Assembly (NCBI RefSeq): GCF_000154285.1
Contig: NZ_DS483478.1
Location: 214,947 to 278,946, forward strand
Direction of reading: 5' to 3'
DNA from: Amedibacillus dolichus DSM 3991
GTDB lineage: Bacteria > Bacillota_I > Bacilli_A > Erysipelotrichales > Erysipelotrichaceae
DNA length: 64,000 nucleotides
This document shows positions 53,112 to 63,291 of the stretch, one piece after another. The notes beneath the pieces were generated by a model. It searched no databases and was not told the origin of the DNA. It saw only the letters and a program-made list of their open reading frames with translations. The number at the start of each line of letters is the position of its first letter. The first letter of the stretch is position 1. Both the position numbers and the translations under genes were made by a program.

Positions 53112-53140
53112 TTGACATTGAAAGCGGTACCGGCTATACT
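53112..53140 (+). promoter_or_regulatory. Promoter of the beta-glucoside operon
   Basis: TTGACA, 17-bp spacer, TATACT upstream of licT. Confidence 0.8.
53118..53132 (+). promoter_or_regulatory. Putative cre box (CcpA site) in the promoter spacer
   Basis: TTGAAAGCGGTACCG fits WTGNAANCGNWNNCW at 14 of 15 positions and lies between -35 and -10, so CcpA binding would block the promoter. Confidence 0.6.
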
Positions 53141-53160
53141 TACAGTGTAATACAAATTAA

Positions 53161-53193
53161 GACTTGTTACTTAATCTAAGCTATTAAGGCAAA
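53161..53193 (+). promoter_or_regulatory. Ribonucleic antiterminator (RAT) for LicT
   Basis: Contains TTGTTACT ... AGGCAAA, the conserved bulge sequences of BglG/LicT RAT elements, and its 3' side overlaps the terminator stem. Confidence 0.8.
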
Positions 53194-53250
53194 TTCTTAC
53201 GTTAGTTTATCTGAGGCGGTAAACTAAATGTTTGAGTTTGCCTTTTTAAT
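53186..53250 (+). terminator. LicT-controlled leader terminator
   Basis: Outer stem AAGGCAAA (53186-53193) with TTTGCCTT (53237-53244), inner stem TTAGTTTA/TAAACTAA (53202-53227), then Ts. Forming the RAT excludes the outer stem. Confidence 0.82.
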
Positions 53251-53271
53251 TTGTATTAGGGGAGGAGAATC

Positions 53272-54153
53272 ATGCTCAAGTTAGATAAACAGGTGTACAG
53301 GACATTTAAAGTAGTGAACAATAATATTGTTATCGTTAAAGATTCAAACGGCCGTGAAATGATAGCGATAGGAAAGGGACTTGGGTTTAAAAAAAGCAAG
53401 AATGATATTGTTTATCCTGAAGAAATTATGAAGACATATATTTATCTGGACAGACAGAAAAATTTAAATCTTACTTTATTTGAAGAAGTGCCTTTCGAAG
53501 TGATTGAAGTATCACAACATATTATTGATTATGCTGCTAAAACATTGAATCAAAAATATAATGTCAACTTACTTGTCAGTCTTTCGGATCATATTGATTT
53601 CAGTGTTAAACAATTCAGAGAGGGAAATAATACCTCAAAGTTGTTTAATGAAGAGATTAAGAGATTTTACGAAGATGAGTACCAAGTAGGTAAGTGTGCT
53701 ATTCAATATATTAACGAAACTCTGCATGTAGATCTTCCAAAAGATGAAGCAACATCTATTGCTTTCCATTTGATTGTGGCGTCTCAAGAAAAAACAAATA
53801 TTGAAACAAGAGAATTGCTCGAAGGCGTAAACAGTATTGTGAATATCACAATGAAATATCTTGGAAATCAGATAGATGAAGATTCGTTAGCGTATTCAAG
53901 GTACATTATTCACCTGAAATTTTTCTTAAGCAGAATTGTCAGTCATCAAACTTCTAACGGTTCTATTGAAGTTACTAATATATTCGGTCAATTGGTCACG
54001 AAGTATGAAGGAGTTGACAGGTGTATTCATGAAATCAGTGAATTTATTAATGGAAAGTTTAATTACAGATGTACTGATGAAGATTGTATTTATTTAATGA
54101 TTCATATTGTAAGGCTGTATGAGTTACAAAGAAAGGACAATAATAATGGCTAA
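53272..54153 (+). CDS. licT: BglG/LicT-family transcription antiterminator
   Basis: A 293-residue RNA-binding antiterminator. The N-terminal CAT domain (1-56) has N-N-N-I-V-I-V-K-D and E-M-I-A-I-G-K-G-L-G-F-K-K, followed by PRD1 (about 65-165, H in S-D-H-I-D-F) and PRD2 (about 170-285, histidines in Y-I-I-H-L-K-F and M-I-H-I-V). HPr and the cognate EII phosphorylate these histidines, so the protein binds the RAT in its own leader when beta-glucosides are present. GGGGAGGAG precedes the ATG. It overlaps the permease start by eight bases. Confidence 0.94.
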   Translation: MLKLDKQVYRTFKVVNNNIVIVKDSNGREMIAIGKGLGFKKSKNDIVYPEEIMKTYIYLDRQKNLNLTLFEEVPFEVIEVSQHIIDYAAKTLNQKYNVNLLVSLSDHIDFSVKQFREGNNTSKLFNEEIKRFYEDEYQVGKCAIQYINETLHVDLPKDEATSIAFHLIVASQEKTNIETRELLEGVNSIVNITMKYLGNQIDEDSLAYSRYIIHLKFFLSRIVSHQTSNGSIEVTNIFGQLVTKYEGVDRCIHEISEFINGKFNYRCTDEDCIYLMIHIVRLYELQRKDNNNG

Positions 54154-55534
54154 AATAGATTATGATAATTTGACAAGGCAGATAGTGGAATATGTAGGTG
54201 GTGTCGAAAATATCAAAACAATTACACACTGCGTAACACGTTTAAGGCTATATTTGAATGACAGAAATAAAGCAGAGGATGAGAAAATAAAAAATCTACC
54301 TGGAGTATTAGGTGTGGTTTATGGAAATCAGCAGTACCAGATTATTCTTGGTGAACATTTATTCCCTGTATTTGATAATCTTGAAAAAAATTATTCAGTA
54401 CAGACAGAAGCCCCAATTAATGAGAATCTTGATGAAAATCTTGTGTCCGGTAATGAGAAGAAGAATTTCAAATATTATTTTGAAAAAGCAATTACATTTA
54501 TGTCTCAGTCACTGACACCATTCATTACTGTAGTATATGGAGCAGGTATGCTGAAAGTAATTCTCTCTTTACTGAGTTACTTCATCCCATCAGTAGCAAG
54601 TTCTACAGCATATACAATGCTTAACTTCATGTCCAGTGCACCATTCTACTTTATGCCTGTATTAGTGGCATATGGTACAAGTAAAGTTTTAAAATCCAAT
54701 CCTGCTTTTTCAATGGCAATTGCACTGACATTGGTATATCCGGATTTTAATACTATTATGACTGCCGGAGAAGCTACTACAATGTTTGGACTTCCTGTAC
54801 ATTTAGCTTCCTATGGTAGTACATTACTTCCAGGTATTTTTACAGCTATTCTATGTGCATATCTGGAAAGATTCTTCTACAGAGTAATTCCTGGATTATT
54901 CAGAAGTGTATTTGCTCCATTATGTGTATTCTTAATTGGTTTTCCAATCGTTGTATTAGCATTAGGTCCTATTGGTAATATTGTTGGTTCTTGGATTGTC
55001 GCAGGTATCATCTGGTTACAAGCACATGTAGGTGGATTTGCTCCGGGTATTATTGCCGCAGCTCAGCCATTCTTGGTTATGATGGGTGTAAATATGTTGC
55101 CTGTAGCTCCTATGATGGAATTGTTCTCTCGTACTGGGTATGATAACGTGTTCAGACCTGGTTGGATTTTACATAACATTTCTGAATGTGGTTCCTGTTG
55201 TGCTGTTGCTTTAAAAACTAAAGATAAAGAATTTAGGGCAACTGCATTATCAGCTGGTATCGGTGCTATGCTTTCCGGTGTTTCTGAACCTGCATTATAC
55301 GGTGTTAGTCTTCGCTTGAAAAAACCGATGATTAGTATTGTAGCTGGTGGTATTGCTGGTGGTGCTGTTGCCGGGTTTATGGGTGCTAAAGCTTTTGCAA
55401 TGGGTTATTCTTCTATCCTTGGTGTAGTTATTTTTGAAAAAACTATGGGAGCAATTCTTGCGGGTGTTGCTGTTTCCTTCGTGGTCTCATTTCTATGCAC
55501 TTATGTTTTATATGATGGAAAGGGCATCAAATAA
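54146..55534 (+). CDS. bglP: PTS beta-glucoside EIIBC
   Basis: About 462 residues. The N-terminal EIIB domain (1-80) has phospho-Cys29 in T-H-C-V-T-R-L-R, followed by an EIIC domain with about ten membrane helices including P-F-I-T-V-V-Y-G-A-G, G-V-S-E-P-A-L-Y-G-V near 385 and a Gly-rich terminal helix. It lacks the fused IIA of classical BglP; a separate IIA follows immediately. ATG 54146 lies inside the licT 3' end. It imports and phosphorylates aryl- or alkyl-beta-glucosides. Confidence 0.93.
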   Translation: MAKIDYDNLTRQIVEYVGGVENIKTITHCVTRLRLYLNDRNKAEDEKIKNLPGVLGVVYGNQQYQIILGEHLFPVFDNLEKNYSVQTEAPINENLDENLVSGNEKKNFKYYFEKAITFMSQSLTPFITVVYGAGMLKVILSLLSYFIPSVASSTAYTMLNFMSSAPFYFMPVLVAYGTSKVLKSNPAFSMAIALTLVYPDFNTIMTAGEATTMFGLPVHLASYGSTLLPGIFTAILCAYLERFFYRVIPGLFRSVFAPLCVFLIGFPIVVLALGPIGNIVGSWIVAGIIWLQAHVGGFAPGIIAAAQPFLVMMGVNMLPVAPMMELFSRTGYDNVFRPGWILHNISECGSCCAVALKTKDKEFRATALSAGIGAMLSGVSEPALYGVSLRLKKPMISIVAGGIAGGAVAGFMGAKAFAMGYSSILGVVIFEKTMGAILAGVAVSFVVSFLCTYVLYDGKGIK

Positions 55535-55536
55535 GT

Positions 55537-57466
<1,930 letters not shown>

Positions 57467-57473
57467 AAAATAG

Positions 57474-57509
57474 AAAAGATGTTCGGAAATCATAGAACAT
57501 CTTTTTTAT
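57474..57509 (+). terminator. Terminator after the glucosidase gene
   Basis: AAAGATGTTC-ggaaatcata-GAACATCTTT followed by Ts; the downstream HAD gene may be reached by read-through. Confidence 0.75.
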
Positions 57510-57523
57510 CAGGAGTTGTGAAT

Positions 57524-58342
57524 ATGGCAATATTGTTTTTAGATGTAGATGGGACATTAATTAATTATAAAGCACAAATACCATCATCAGCAAAAGAGGC
57601 GGTTATCGCAGCAAGAAAAAATGGGCATTTTGTATTTTTGTGTACTGGATGTTCTAAACAGGAAATACTGGAAAGACATTTTGATTTTGAATTGGATGGT
57701 TTTATTGGAGGAAATGGAAATTATATTGAAGTACAAGGCACAGAAATGTTTCATAAACCATTAACTTATGTTCAATGTAAACATTTTACAGATTGGTGTA
57801 TTTCAAGATCTCTTGCCTATAGATTTGAGTGTAACAGTGGCATATATATCAGTGATGATTATATGGAAAAGTCAGTACAGGCTCGTATGAAATATGCATT
57901 TGGTAATAATAAATCAGCTGTAAATGCACCAATAAACCCAGCTTTTAGAAAAATGACATCAAAATATAGAGATGATGTAAACAAGACAGCATTTGTATTA
58001 AATAGTTATCAAGATTATCTGGATGCCGTGAAAGAGTTTAAGGATATGGTTGTGGGAACCTGGGGTGGAAAAGGGCAACTTGCCCTTTATGGAGATACCA
58101 GTCCCGAAGGAATCAGTAAAGAATTTGCTATCAATAAGTTACTGGACTATTTACATATGGATAAAAAAGAATCTATATGTTTTGGTGATTCTTCGAGTGA
58201 TCTTCCTATGTTTAATGCCTGTAATATAAAGATTGCCATGAAAAATGGAAACGATGAAATAAAGCAAAAAGCAACCTATATTGCCGATGATGTAGATGAT
58301 AATGGAGTATATAAAATGTTCAAACAACTACAAATCATTTAA
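57524..58342 (+). CDS. Cof-type HAD phosphatase
   Basis: About 272 residues from ATG 57524 behind AGGAG. Motif I L-F-L-D-V-D-G-T-L-I near residue 4-13, motif II C-T-G-C-S near 40, C2 cap, and motif IV F-G-D-S-S-S-D-L-P-M near 222 followed by K-I-A-M-K-N-G. Cof-type enzymes dephosphorylate sugar phosphates; here it probably relieves sugar-phosphate build-up from the adjacent PTS (inference from position). Carried within the island. Confidence 0.92.
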   Translation: MAILFLDVDGTLINYKAQIPSSAKEAVIAARKNGHFVFLCTGCSKQEILERHFDFELDGFIGGNGNYIEVQGTEMFHKPLTYVQCKHFTDWCISRSLAYRFECNSGIYISDDYMEKSVQARMKYAFGNNKSAVNAPINPAFRKMTSKYRDDVNKTAFVLNSYQDYLDAVKEFKDMVVGTWGGKGQLALYGDTSPEGISKEFAINKLLDYLHMDKKESICFGDSSSDLPMFNACNIKIAMKNGNDEIKQKATYIADDVDDNGVYKMFKQLQII

Positions 58343-58439
58343 TATGATGCATATAAAAAACAATGTTAAATACATTTCAGAAGATTGTGAAATTTTGTGT
58401 ATTCCTTTATGGCATGAATGGTTTTTAGATAGTATAGTA

Positions 58440-60343
58440 CCTGACTTTAGAGGTTGAATAGTAAAAAATGGTGCAACACTCGATATTTGATTATCGAGTA
58501 TGCATCATTTTTATTTGTTTATCTGTTAGATAATAATTTGTTATTGGTTGATTTAATTTTTTGGATAAATCTGTTACGAATTCTTTGCTGGTTAATAGAT
58601 TTATGAATCTTGTTGAGTTGATTCTTACAACTCGGAATTTTCTCATGAAATCGTATATTGTACTTGCTGAGTATTTATTTTCCAGAATCTTGAATTGAAG
58701 GATTCGTGATAATAACACGGCTGTGTAACAGATGAAGAAATGCCCTTTGATCCGATTTTCTTTTTGTAGATAGACCGGACGTGTATCAAGTTCGGACTTC
58801 ATGATGCGGAAGGATTCTTCAATTTGCCAAAGCTGATGATAAGCATTGTATATGTCTTTTGATGACATATTGATTTCAGATGTTACGAGCATATTATATC
58901 CGGCTAGTTCTTTGTCTTTGGCTATAGCTTTTAGATTTAGCTGGGGTTTTATACTTTTTCCCTGATCATCTAGAAACTGCATATATTTTGATGATTCACC
59001 ATATTCTTCTTTTTTGGCCTGGCATGCACGGTGTGCCTTGGCTTTTTCAATCATTCTATTGATTTCCATCAGTTTCTTCTTCGCGAGACTGAAGTTATAG
59101 GTAACTGTTCTTTTTTCTTTTATATTACGAGTTATGACATTCCCGTAATCATCCTTGTATGAATAGGTAAACGTATCGATGCATTCCTTGATTTTATAAA
59201 CGGGTTCTCCGTTCTGATTAAACACTGTTTCGAATCCGTCATCAAGAAGAACCCATTGTCCTTCTCTTTCAGGAAGGGTTTTTACAGATTTCGAAAACAG
59301 ATAGCCATCTCCATTATCGATAGCTTCAATAATATTTTTAGCACAGTTAAGGCCTTTATCAGCAATTTGGATGGTACGGCCCTTGATATTGTTTCTTGAT
59401 TTCAAATCGTGGATTAGATCACGCATGACCGGCTTTTCAGATTCATTGCCTGGGAATATCTTCATGCCGACTGGTAACATCTGTGCGTCTAAAAGAAGGC
59501 CCATTCCCACAATAGGGTCCCTTCGATTTTCTTTGGAAGGACCTCTTTTTTGAAGAGTAGATTCCTTATCGATTTCAAAGTAATAGTTTGTACAATCAAA
59601 ATAAGAACGGCTGGAATCCAGAATAAAATTGTCATCAGTCGCAACGGTTAGTATTTCAACCAGTTTCTCATATTCTTCGCCCATGAATTCCAAGCCCTCC
59701 AGGAGTTGATCATAACTGAAGTTTTTTTGAACATATAGCTTTGGAAGAATATCATGAAAAGTCTGATGTTTGGATAAAGGCGCAACAACACGAGCATATA
59801 CAAGAGCGGAAAAGACATCATATACATCGAACTCGAACTTCCTTGAAGAACTTAAATACCCAAAATGTTCTTTTACATCCAGTATGTTCAAGATTTTCGC
59901 AATTGGCACATAACCCAGACACAGTTCTGGTGAAACGTCAGAAATCTGTTGAAAGTTGATGCGACACTTTTCTGTCTCCCGTTTAGAATTCAGTTCATTT
60001 ACTTCTTTCTGAAAATGAGAGATTGGATCATCTATACCCTGTTCGATAAGAGCATCAACGAACCCGATTTTACGAAAACTTTTATGTCGGGTGTTCTTGG
60101 TTTCTGGAGAATAAAAACTCTCATAGATGGAAAGATAAAGTCTGTCATTTCGTTTTGTTTTTTTAAGAAAATAGGCCATAGAAAGTGTCCTCCAAAGATT
60201 ACACGTTTACACCATAATTATACCAAATAAATAAAAAAATAAAATAAATTTAAAGCACAAAAAACAACGATAAATACTGGAGAATCTCAACTTTTTCTCA
60301 GAATAGCCTCTAAACATTCATGGTGCAAACCTCTAAAGACGGG
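58440..60343 (-). mobile_element. IS1634-type insertion sequence, ~1.9 kb
   Basis: Ends CCTGACTTTAGAGGTT (58440) and, inverted, CCCGTCTTTAGAGGTT (to 60343), matching at 14 of 16 positions. It encodes one intact transposase on the minus strand. Its outer end abuts the second copy of the ~114-bp maf repeat. The IS1634 group is known for long, variable target duplications. Confidence 0.85.
58491..60179 (-). CDS. IS1634-family DDE transposase
   Basis: A 562-residue transposase. Catalytic D in D-S-S-R-S-Y-F-D-C-T-N (about 208), D in I-Q-I-A-D-K-G-L-N (about 280), and E in the Y-H-Q-L-W-Q-I-E-E-S-F-R-I-M-K segment (about 460). A conserved K-G-P-S-K-E-N-R-R-D-P-I-V-G-M-G-L-L stretch and the N-terminal Y-x-S-I-Y-E-S-F-Y are typical of the IS1634/IS1549-like group. 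The frame is uninterrupted, so the element may be active. Confidence 0.92.
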   Translation of the reverse strand: MAYFLKKTKRNDRLYLSIYESFYSPETKNTRHKSFRKIGFVDALIEQGIDDPISHFQKEVNELNSKRETEKCRINFQQISDVSPELCLGYVPIAKILNILDVKEHFGYLSSSRKFEFDVYDVFSALVYARVVAPLSKHQTFHDILPKLYVQKNFSYDQLLEGLEFMGEEYEKLVEILTVATDDNFILDSSRSYFDCTNYYFEIDKESTLQKRGPSKENRRDPIVGMGLLLDAQMLPVGMKIFPGNESEKPVMRDLIHDLKSRNNIKGRTIQIADKGLNCAKNIIEAIDNGDGYLFSKSVKTLPEREGQWVLLDDGFETVFNQNGEPVYKIKECIDTFTYSYKDDYGNVITRNIKEKRTVTYNFSLAKKKLMEINRMIEKAKAHRACQAKKEEYGESSKYMQFLDDQGKSIKPQLNLKAIAKDKELAGYNMLVTSEINMSSKDIYNAYHQLWQIEESFRIMKSELDTRPVYLQKENRIKGHFFICYTAVLLSRILQFKILENKYSASTIYDFMRKFRVVRINSTRFINLLTSKEFVTDLSKKLNQPITNYYLTDKQIKMMHTR

Positions 60344-60457
60344 GTATTCAAGGTTTGGGTAAGTTGTTTGTTCGCTCCATTCATGGAGATTATTTTAATA
60401 TTGTAGGGCTTCCGATAGCAAAAGTTTATCGAGAAATCAGAAATATGCAAAATAGTA
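60344..60457. repeat. ~114-bp direct repeat, right copy (maf 3' segment)
   Basis: Second copy of 52804-52917. It continues without a break into native downstream sequence, marking the original maf end. Confidence 0.88.
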
Positions 60458-60468
60458 TTGAAAAATAA
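60344..60468 (+). pseudogene. maf: Displaced original 3' end of maf
   Basis: Keeps the maf reading frame through ...N-M-Q-N-S-I-E-K and TAA 60466-60468, but has no start. It is the native tail separated from the gene by the 7.4-kb island. Confidence 0.85.
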
Positions 60469-60500
60469 CCGCGAGCTGATTATAATATAATAGCTCATAG

Positions 60501-60574
60501 GCCGACATAGTATAATGGTAATACAGGGCAATGGTAATGCTCAGCTCGCAGTTCAATTCTGCGTGTCGGCACCA
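60501..60574 (+). tRNA. tRNA-Thr(GGT)
   Basis: GCCGACA/TGTCGGC acceptor stem, D stem GTAT/ATAC, anticodon stem GGGCA/TGCTC with loop ATGGTAA (GGT), T arm CGCAG-TTCAATT-CTGCG, encoded CCA. Reads ACC/ACT. Several A-T pairs and one G-U pair make it weaker than the other tRNAs here. A TATAAT-like -10 lies just upstream. Confidence 0.88.
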
Positions 60575-60589
60575 TGTTGTGAATTAGCC

Positions 60590-60616
60590 TTTATTTAAAG
60601 GCTTTTTTTATACTCG
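60590..60616 (+). terminator. Terminator of tRNA-Thr(GGT)
   Basis: GCCTTT-attt-AAAGGC followed by TTTTTT. The AT-rich 60617-60930 stretch shows no convincing gene. Confidence 0.85.
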
Positions 60617-60934
60617 TTTTTTAATTTGGTGTAAATTTGGTGAATGATGTATAAATAAAATGATAAGCATTTATAATATCATTTGAATACGATAGCGATG
60701 GAGAAGTTAAAAGAAGCAGTTTTTATAGGGATAAAATAGGAAAAGGGAGATCAGAGAGATTGGTAAAAAGCTTTATGATTTTTGATTAAAATGATCGTAA
60801 TAACAAATCCCATTGTATGATAAAGAAATCATCTTTTTATGTGGAGAATAGCGCTGATCTAAAGAAAAAAGAATTCGACAAAGCATGTGGATTTAAGAAA
60901 AGTGTGATAAAATAAAAAAGAAAGAGGTGGCATA

Positions 60935-61369
60935 ATGAAAAAAATAATGATTGTATGTTTAAGTGTTTTTCTATTATGTGCCTGTAGTGGCAATACAGCA
61001 ACAAAAAAGCCGGTGGAGCTATCGGCGCAAAATGTGATTGATAAGCTGGCGGATAAAAAGCAAAATTCGTTCTTGCTCTACCTGACAACAGAGGATTGTT
61101 ATACGTGTGATGAATATGAAAAGGTTGTAAACGAATTGTTAAAGGAAGATCCCTTTGATATCTATTATGTGAGTATTGACTTAAATGAAGATGATGCAAA
61201 GGTAGTAGCTGCCTTAAATGAGTTGAATATTACGATCGGTAATTTTACCGAATTACCAATGACCTTTTATTTTTACCAAGGAGCATTGCTTCCGGAAAAT
61301 AAAAAAGCCGGTTATATCGAAAAGGACGATTACCGTGAGTGGCTGAAAGGATTGCACTTGATGAAATGA
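60935..61369 (+). CDS. Thioredoxin-like lipoprotein
   Basis: A 144-residue exported lipoprotein: signal peptide with lipobox L-L-C-A-C (lipidated Cys near residue 18-20) and a thioredoxin-like domain with C-Y-T-C (about 54-57) and cis-Pro in E-L-P-M-T-F-Y-F-Y (about 109-117). The acidic C-Y-T-C site suggests a surface disulphide reductase or bacteriocin-transport accessory (Bta)-type protein. AGAGG precedes ATG 60935. Its stop overlaps the next start (ATGA). Confidence 0.85.
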   Translation: MKKIMIVCLSVFLLCACSGNTATKKPVELSAQNVIDKLADKKQNSFLLYLTTEDCYTCDEYEKVVNELLKEDPFDIYYVSIDLNEDDAKVVAALNELNITIGNFTELPMTFYFYQGALLPENKKAGYIEKDDYREWLKGLHLMK

Positions 61370-62145
61370 TACAATACATATATACAAAAAAAGATATAAA
61401 AGAGATGCTGTCCTCTCTTGGAATTTCCAAAGGTATGGTTGTACTCGTACAACCGGATATGCAGAAACTAGGATATTTAGCCGGAGGAGCGCAAATTCTA
61501 ATTGAAGCTTTAATGGAACAGGTTGGTTATGAAGGCACATTGGTAATTCCGACCTTTACTTTATACTTGGCAGATCCGGCAAATCGTGAAATATCAATTG
61601 CCAGAGATCAATGGCAGTTATTGCGAGAATATGCTCTGCCATTTGATCGCAAGCTCAGTATGCCTCAAGAAAAGAATACGTTTGCCCAGCAGTTTTTATT
61701 AAATGAGGGAGTTATTCGCTCGTATCACCCACTATATAGCTTTGCTGCATGGGGGAAGTATGCAAAATTGATTTGTGATAAGCACCCGCTGCACTTTGGC
61801 TTAAATCAAGATTCTCCGTTGGGAAAGGTTGTTGATTTCAATGGCTATGTCTTGCTGCTTGGGACGGATTATCAAGAATGCTTGATGTTTCGATTGGCAA
61901 GATACCATGGAGAGCAGTTACCGATTAAGATTGTAAGTGCACCGATGGAAATAAATAAAAAAAGAATATGGAAGGATATGTTGGATTTAGATCATGATCA
62001 GCAAGATGTGAAAGATATCGGCGAAGCTATGGAAGATCGCTATATCGTAAAAACAGCTATGCTGAATCAAGGTCTTTGCCGCTTCTTTTCCGCACGCGAG
62101 GCGCAGGCATTGGCAACAACATATTTTCATATTCATAATGATTGA
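61366..62145 (+). CDS. AAC(3)-type (aminoglycoside 3-N-acetyltransferase-like) protein
   Basis: About 259 residues of the AAC(3)/YokD fold: G-I-S-K-G-M-V-V-L-V-Q near the start, Q-x-L-I-E-A-L-M-E-Q-V-G-Y-E-G-T-L-V-I-P-T-F-T near 45-65, H-P-L-Y-S-F-A-A-W-G-K-Y-A near 125, and D-S-P-L-G-K-V with L-L-L-G-T-D-Y near 155. ATG 61366 is coupled to the lipoprotein gene by an ATGA overlap. Many such chromosomal homologues do not give aminoglycoside resistance, so the substrate is open. It is convergent with the GAF gene, with a 13-bp overlap. Confidence 0.85.
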   Translation: MIQYIYTKKDIKEMLSSLGISKGMVVLVQPDMQKLGYLAGGAQILIEALMEQVGYEGTLVIPTFTLYLADPANREISIARDQWQLLREYALPFDRKLSMPQEKNTFAQQFLLNEGVIRSYHPLYSFAAWGKYAKLICDKHPLHFGLNQDSPLGKVVDFNGYVLLLGTDYQECLMFRLARYHGEQLPIKIVSAPMEINKKRIWKDMLDLDHDQQDVKDIGEAMEDRYIVKTAMLNQGLCRFFSAREAQALATTYFHIHND

Positions 62146-62585
62146 ACAAGAAGCTTTACAACGTTACTTAAATAATGAGCATCGGTAATGTCAAAACGCT
62201 TGAGCATTGGCGCATCAATATCAAGAACACCTAACAAGGTGTTTTCTTTTATAATCGGAAGAACAATTTCGCTCCGACTCGCTGCATCACAAGCGATATG
62301 TCCGGGAAAGCTGTGGACATCATCTATTAACTGCAAGGTTAAGGTCTTTGCGCAAGTTCCACACACCCCTTTTCCAAGTGGAATATGCATACAGGCAACC
62401 TTTCCTTGAAAAGGACCGAGAATCAGCTCATCTTTTTTATATAGATAAAAGCCTGCCCAGTTGATATCTGGAAGCGAATGATAAAGAATAGCAGAAAGAT
62501 TTGCCATATTCGCAATCATATCATGCTCTCCCTCCAACAAAGCTTTTATTTGTGCTATCATCGTTTCATATTGCTGCTGTTTCAT
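62133..62585 (-). CDS. msrC: GAF-domain free methionine-R-sulfoxide reductase
   Basis: A 150-residue fRMsr. ATG 62585 follows AGGTAGGTG; the frame upstream has no site. Core motifs: N-W-A-G-F-Y-L near residue 41, L-G-P-F-Q-G-K-V-A-C, the three catalytic cysteines in V-A-C...G-V-C-G...I-A-C-D-A-A-S-R-S-E-I-V-L-P, and L-G-V-L-D-I-D-A near 125. It reduces free methionine-R-sulfoxide in the cytosol using thioredoxin. Confidence 0.92.
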   Translation of the reverse strand: MKQQQYETMIAQIKALLEGEHDMIANMANLSAILYHSLPDINWAGFYLYKKDELILGPFQGKVACMHIPLGKGVCGTCAKTLTLQLIDDVHSFPGHIACDAASRSEIVLPIIKENTLLGVLDIDAPMLKRFDITDAHYLSNVVKLLVQSL

Positions 62586-62696
62586 AAAAACACCTACCTT
62601 GTCTTTATCATAACATAAAAAATGAAGTTGTGTATTGTTATTGAGGTTACTTTGCCAATAACAAATACACAAGCTTCGATTTCTTGATTCGACTGT

Positions 62697-62969
62697 TTAA
62701 GCCAATTCGCTTTTACTGTTTTCTGCTTTCGTATAGGCTTTGGAGATGTTTGCGGCAGTATCGCTTTTCATCTGATACCACCCTTGCTCACACATCATAT
62801 TAAAAACATCACGCTGCAGCTTACAAACTGACTGATATAAGGCAGAGATTTCTTTATATAAGGCATCATTACTAGCTTCTTGCGTGAAAGTATTAAACTC
62901 TGCTTTCATGTGTTTTAAGCTAATCAATAGGTTTGTAGAGATATCTTTATCGCTATAATTCGCAGCCAT
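62697..62969 (-). CDS. CotF-like spore coat protein
   Basis: A 90-residue helical protein matching the coat F domain: Y-K-E-I-S-A-L-Y-Q-S-V-C-K-L-Q-R-D-V-F-N-M-M-x-E-Q-G-W-Y-Q-M near residues 38-68. In Bacillus CotF is processed into coat components. AAGGAGG precedes the ATG, which overlaps the upstream gene's stop by one base, so the two are coupled. It supports a spore-forming host. Confidence 0.85.
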   Translation of the reverse strand: MAANYSDKDISTNLLISLKHMKAEFNTFTQEASNDALYKEISALYQSVCKLQRDVFNMMCEQGWYQMKSDTAANISKAYTKAENSKSELA

Positions 62970-63193
62970 TATTTTGCCTCCTTTTTTAAAATATCACACA
63001 TAGTCATATAGTTGTCATGCAAGGCTTGATTAACATCTTCGAAACAGGTTTTAACGTCTTTGTTCGATAATGCTTCTAATTCATTAGCAATCCTTTTGTT
63101 TAAAACAAGCGTTTGATCTAATAAATCATTAAAATACATAATATCCTTTGGTGTCAGCATAGTTATCATTGTATGACATTTTATCGATGTCAT
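62969..63193 (-). CDS. Partner spore-coat-type protein
   Basis: A 74-residue helical protein from ATG 63193 behind GGAGCGAT; frame upstream lacks a site. The pattern L-T-P-K-D-I-M-Y-F-N-D-L-L-D-Q-T-L-V-L-N-K and D-x-x-x-A-L-H-D-N-Y resembles the small CotF-like partner usually paired with CotF in Clostridia. Translationally coupled to the CotF-like gene. Confidence 0.65.
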   Translation of the reverse strand: MTSIKCHTMITMLTPKDIMYFNDLLDQTLVLNKRIANELEALSNKDVKTCFEDVNQALHDNYMTMCDILKKEAK

Positions 63194-63291
63194 ATCGCTC
63201 CTTTCGTTTATTAGTATGCGACGAAAAAGAAATCGTATTCTAGGAAAATGATACAGCACATGATATAATGAAACACACTCGGAGGTGGGGT

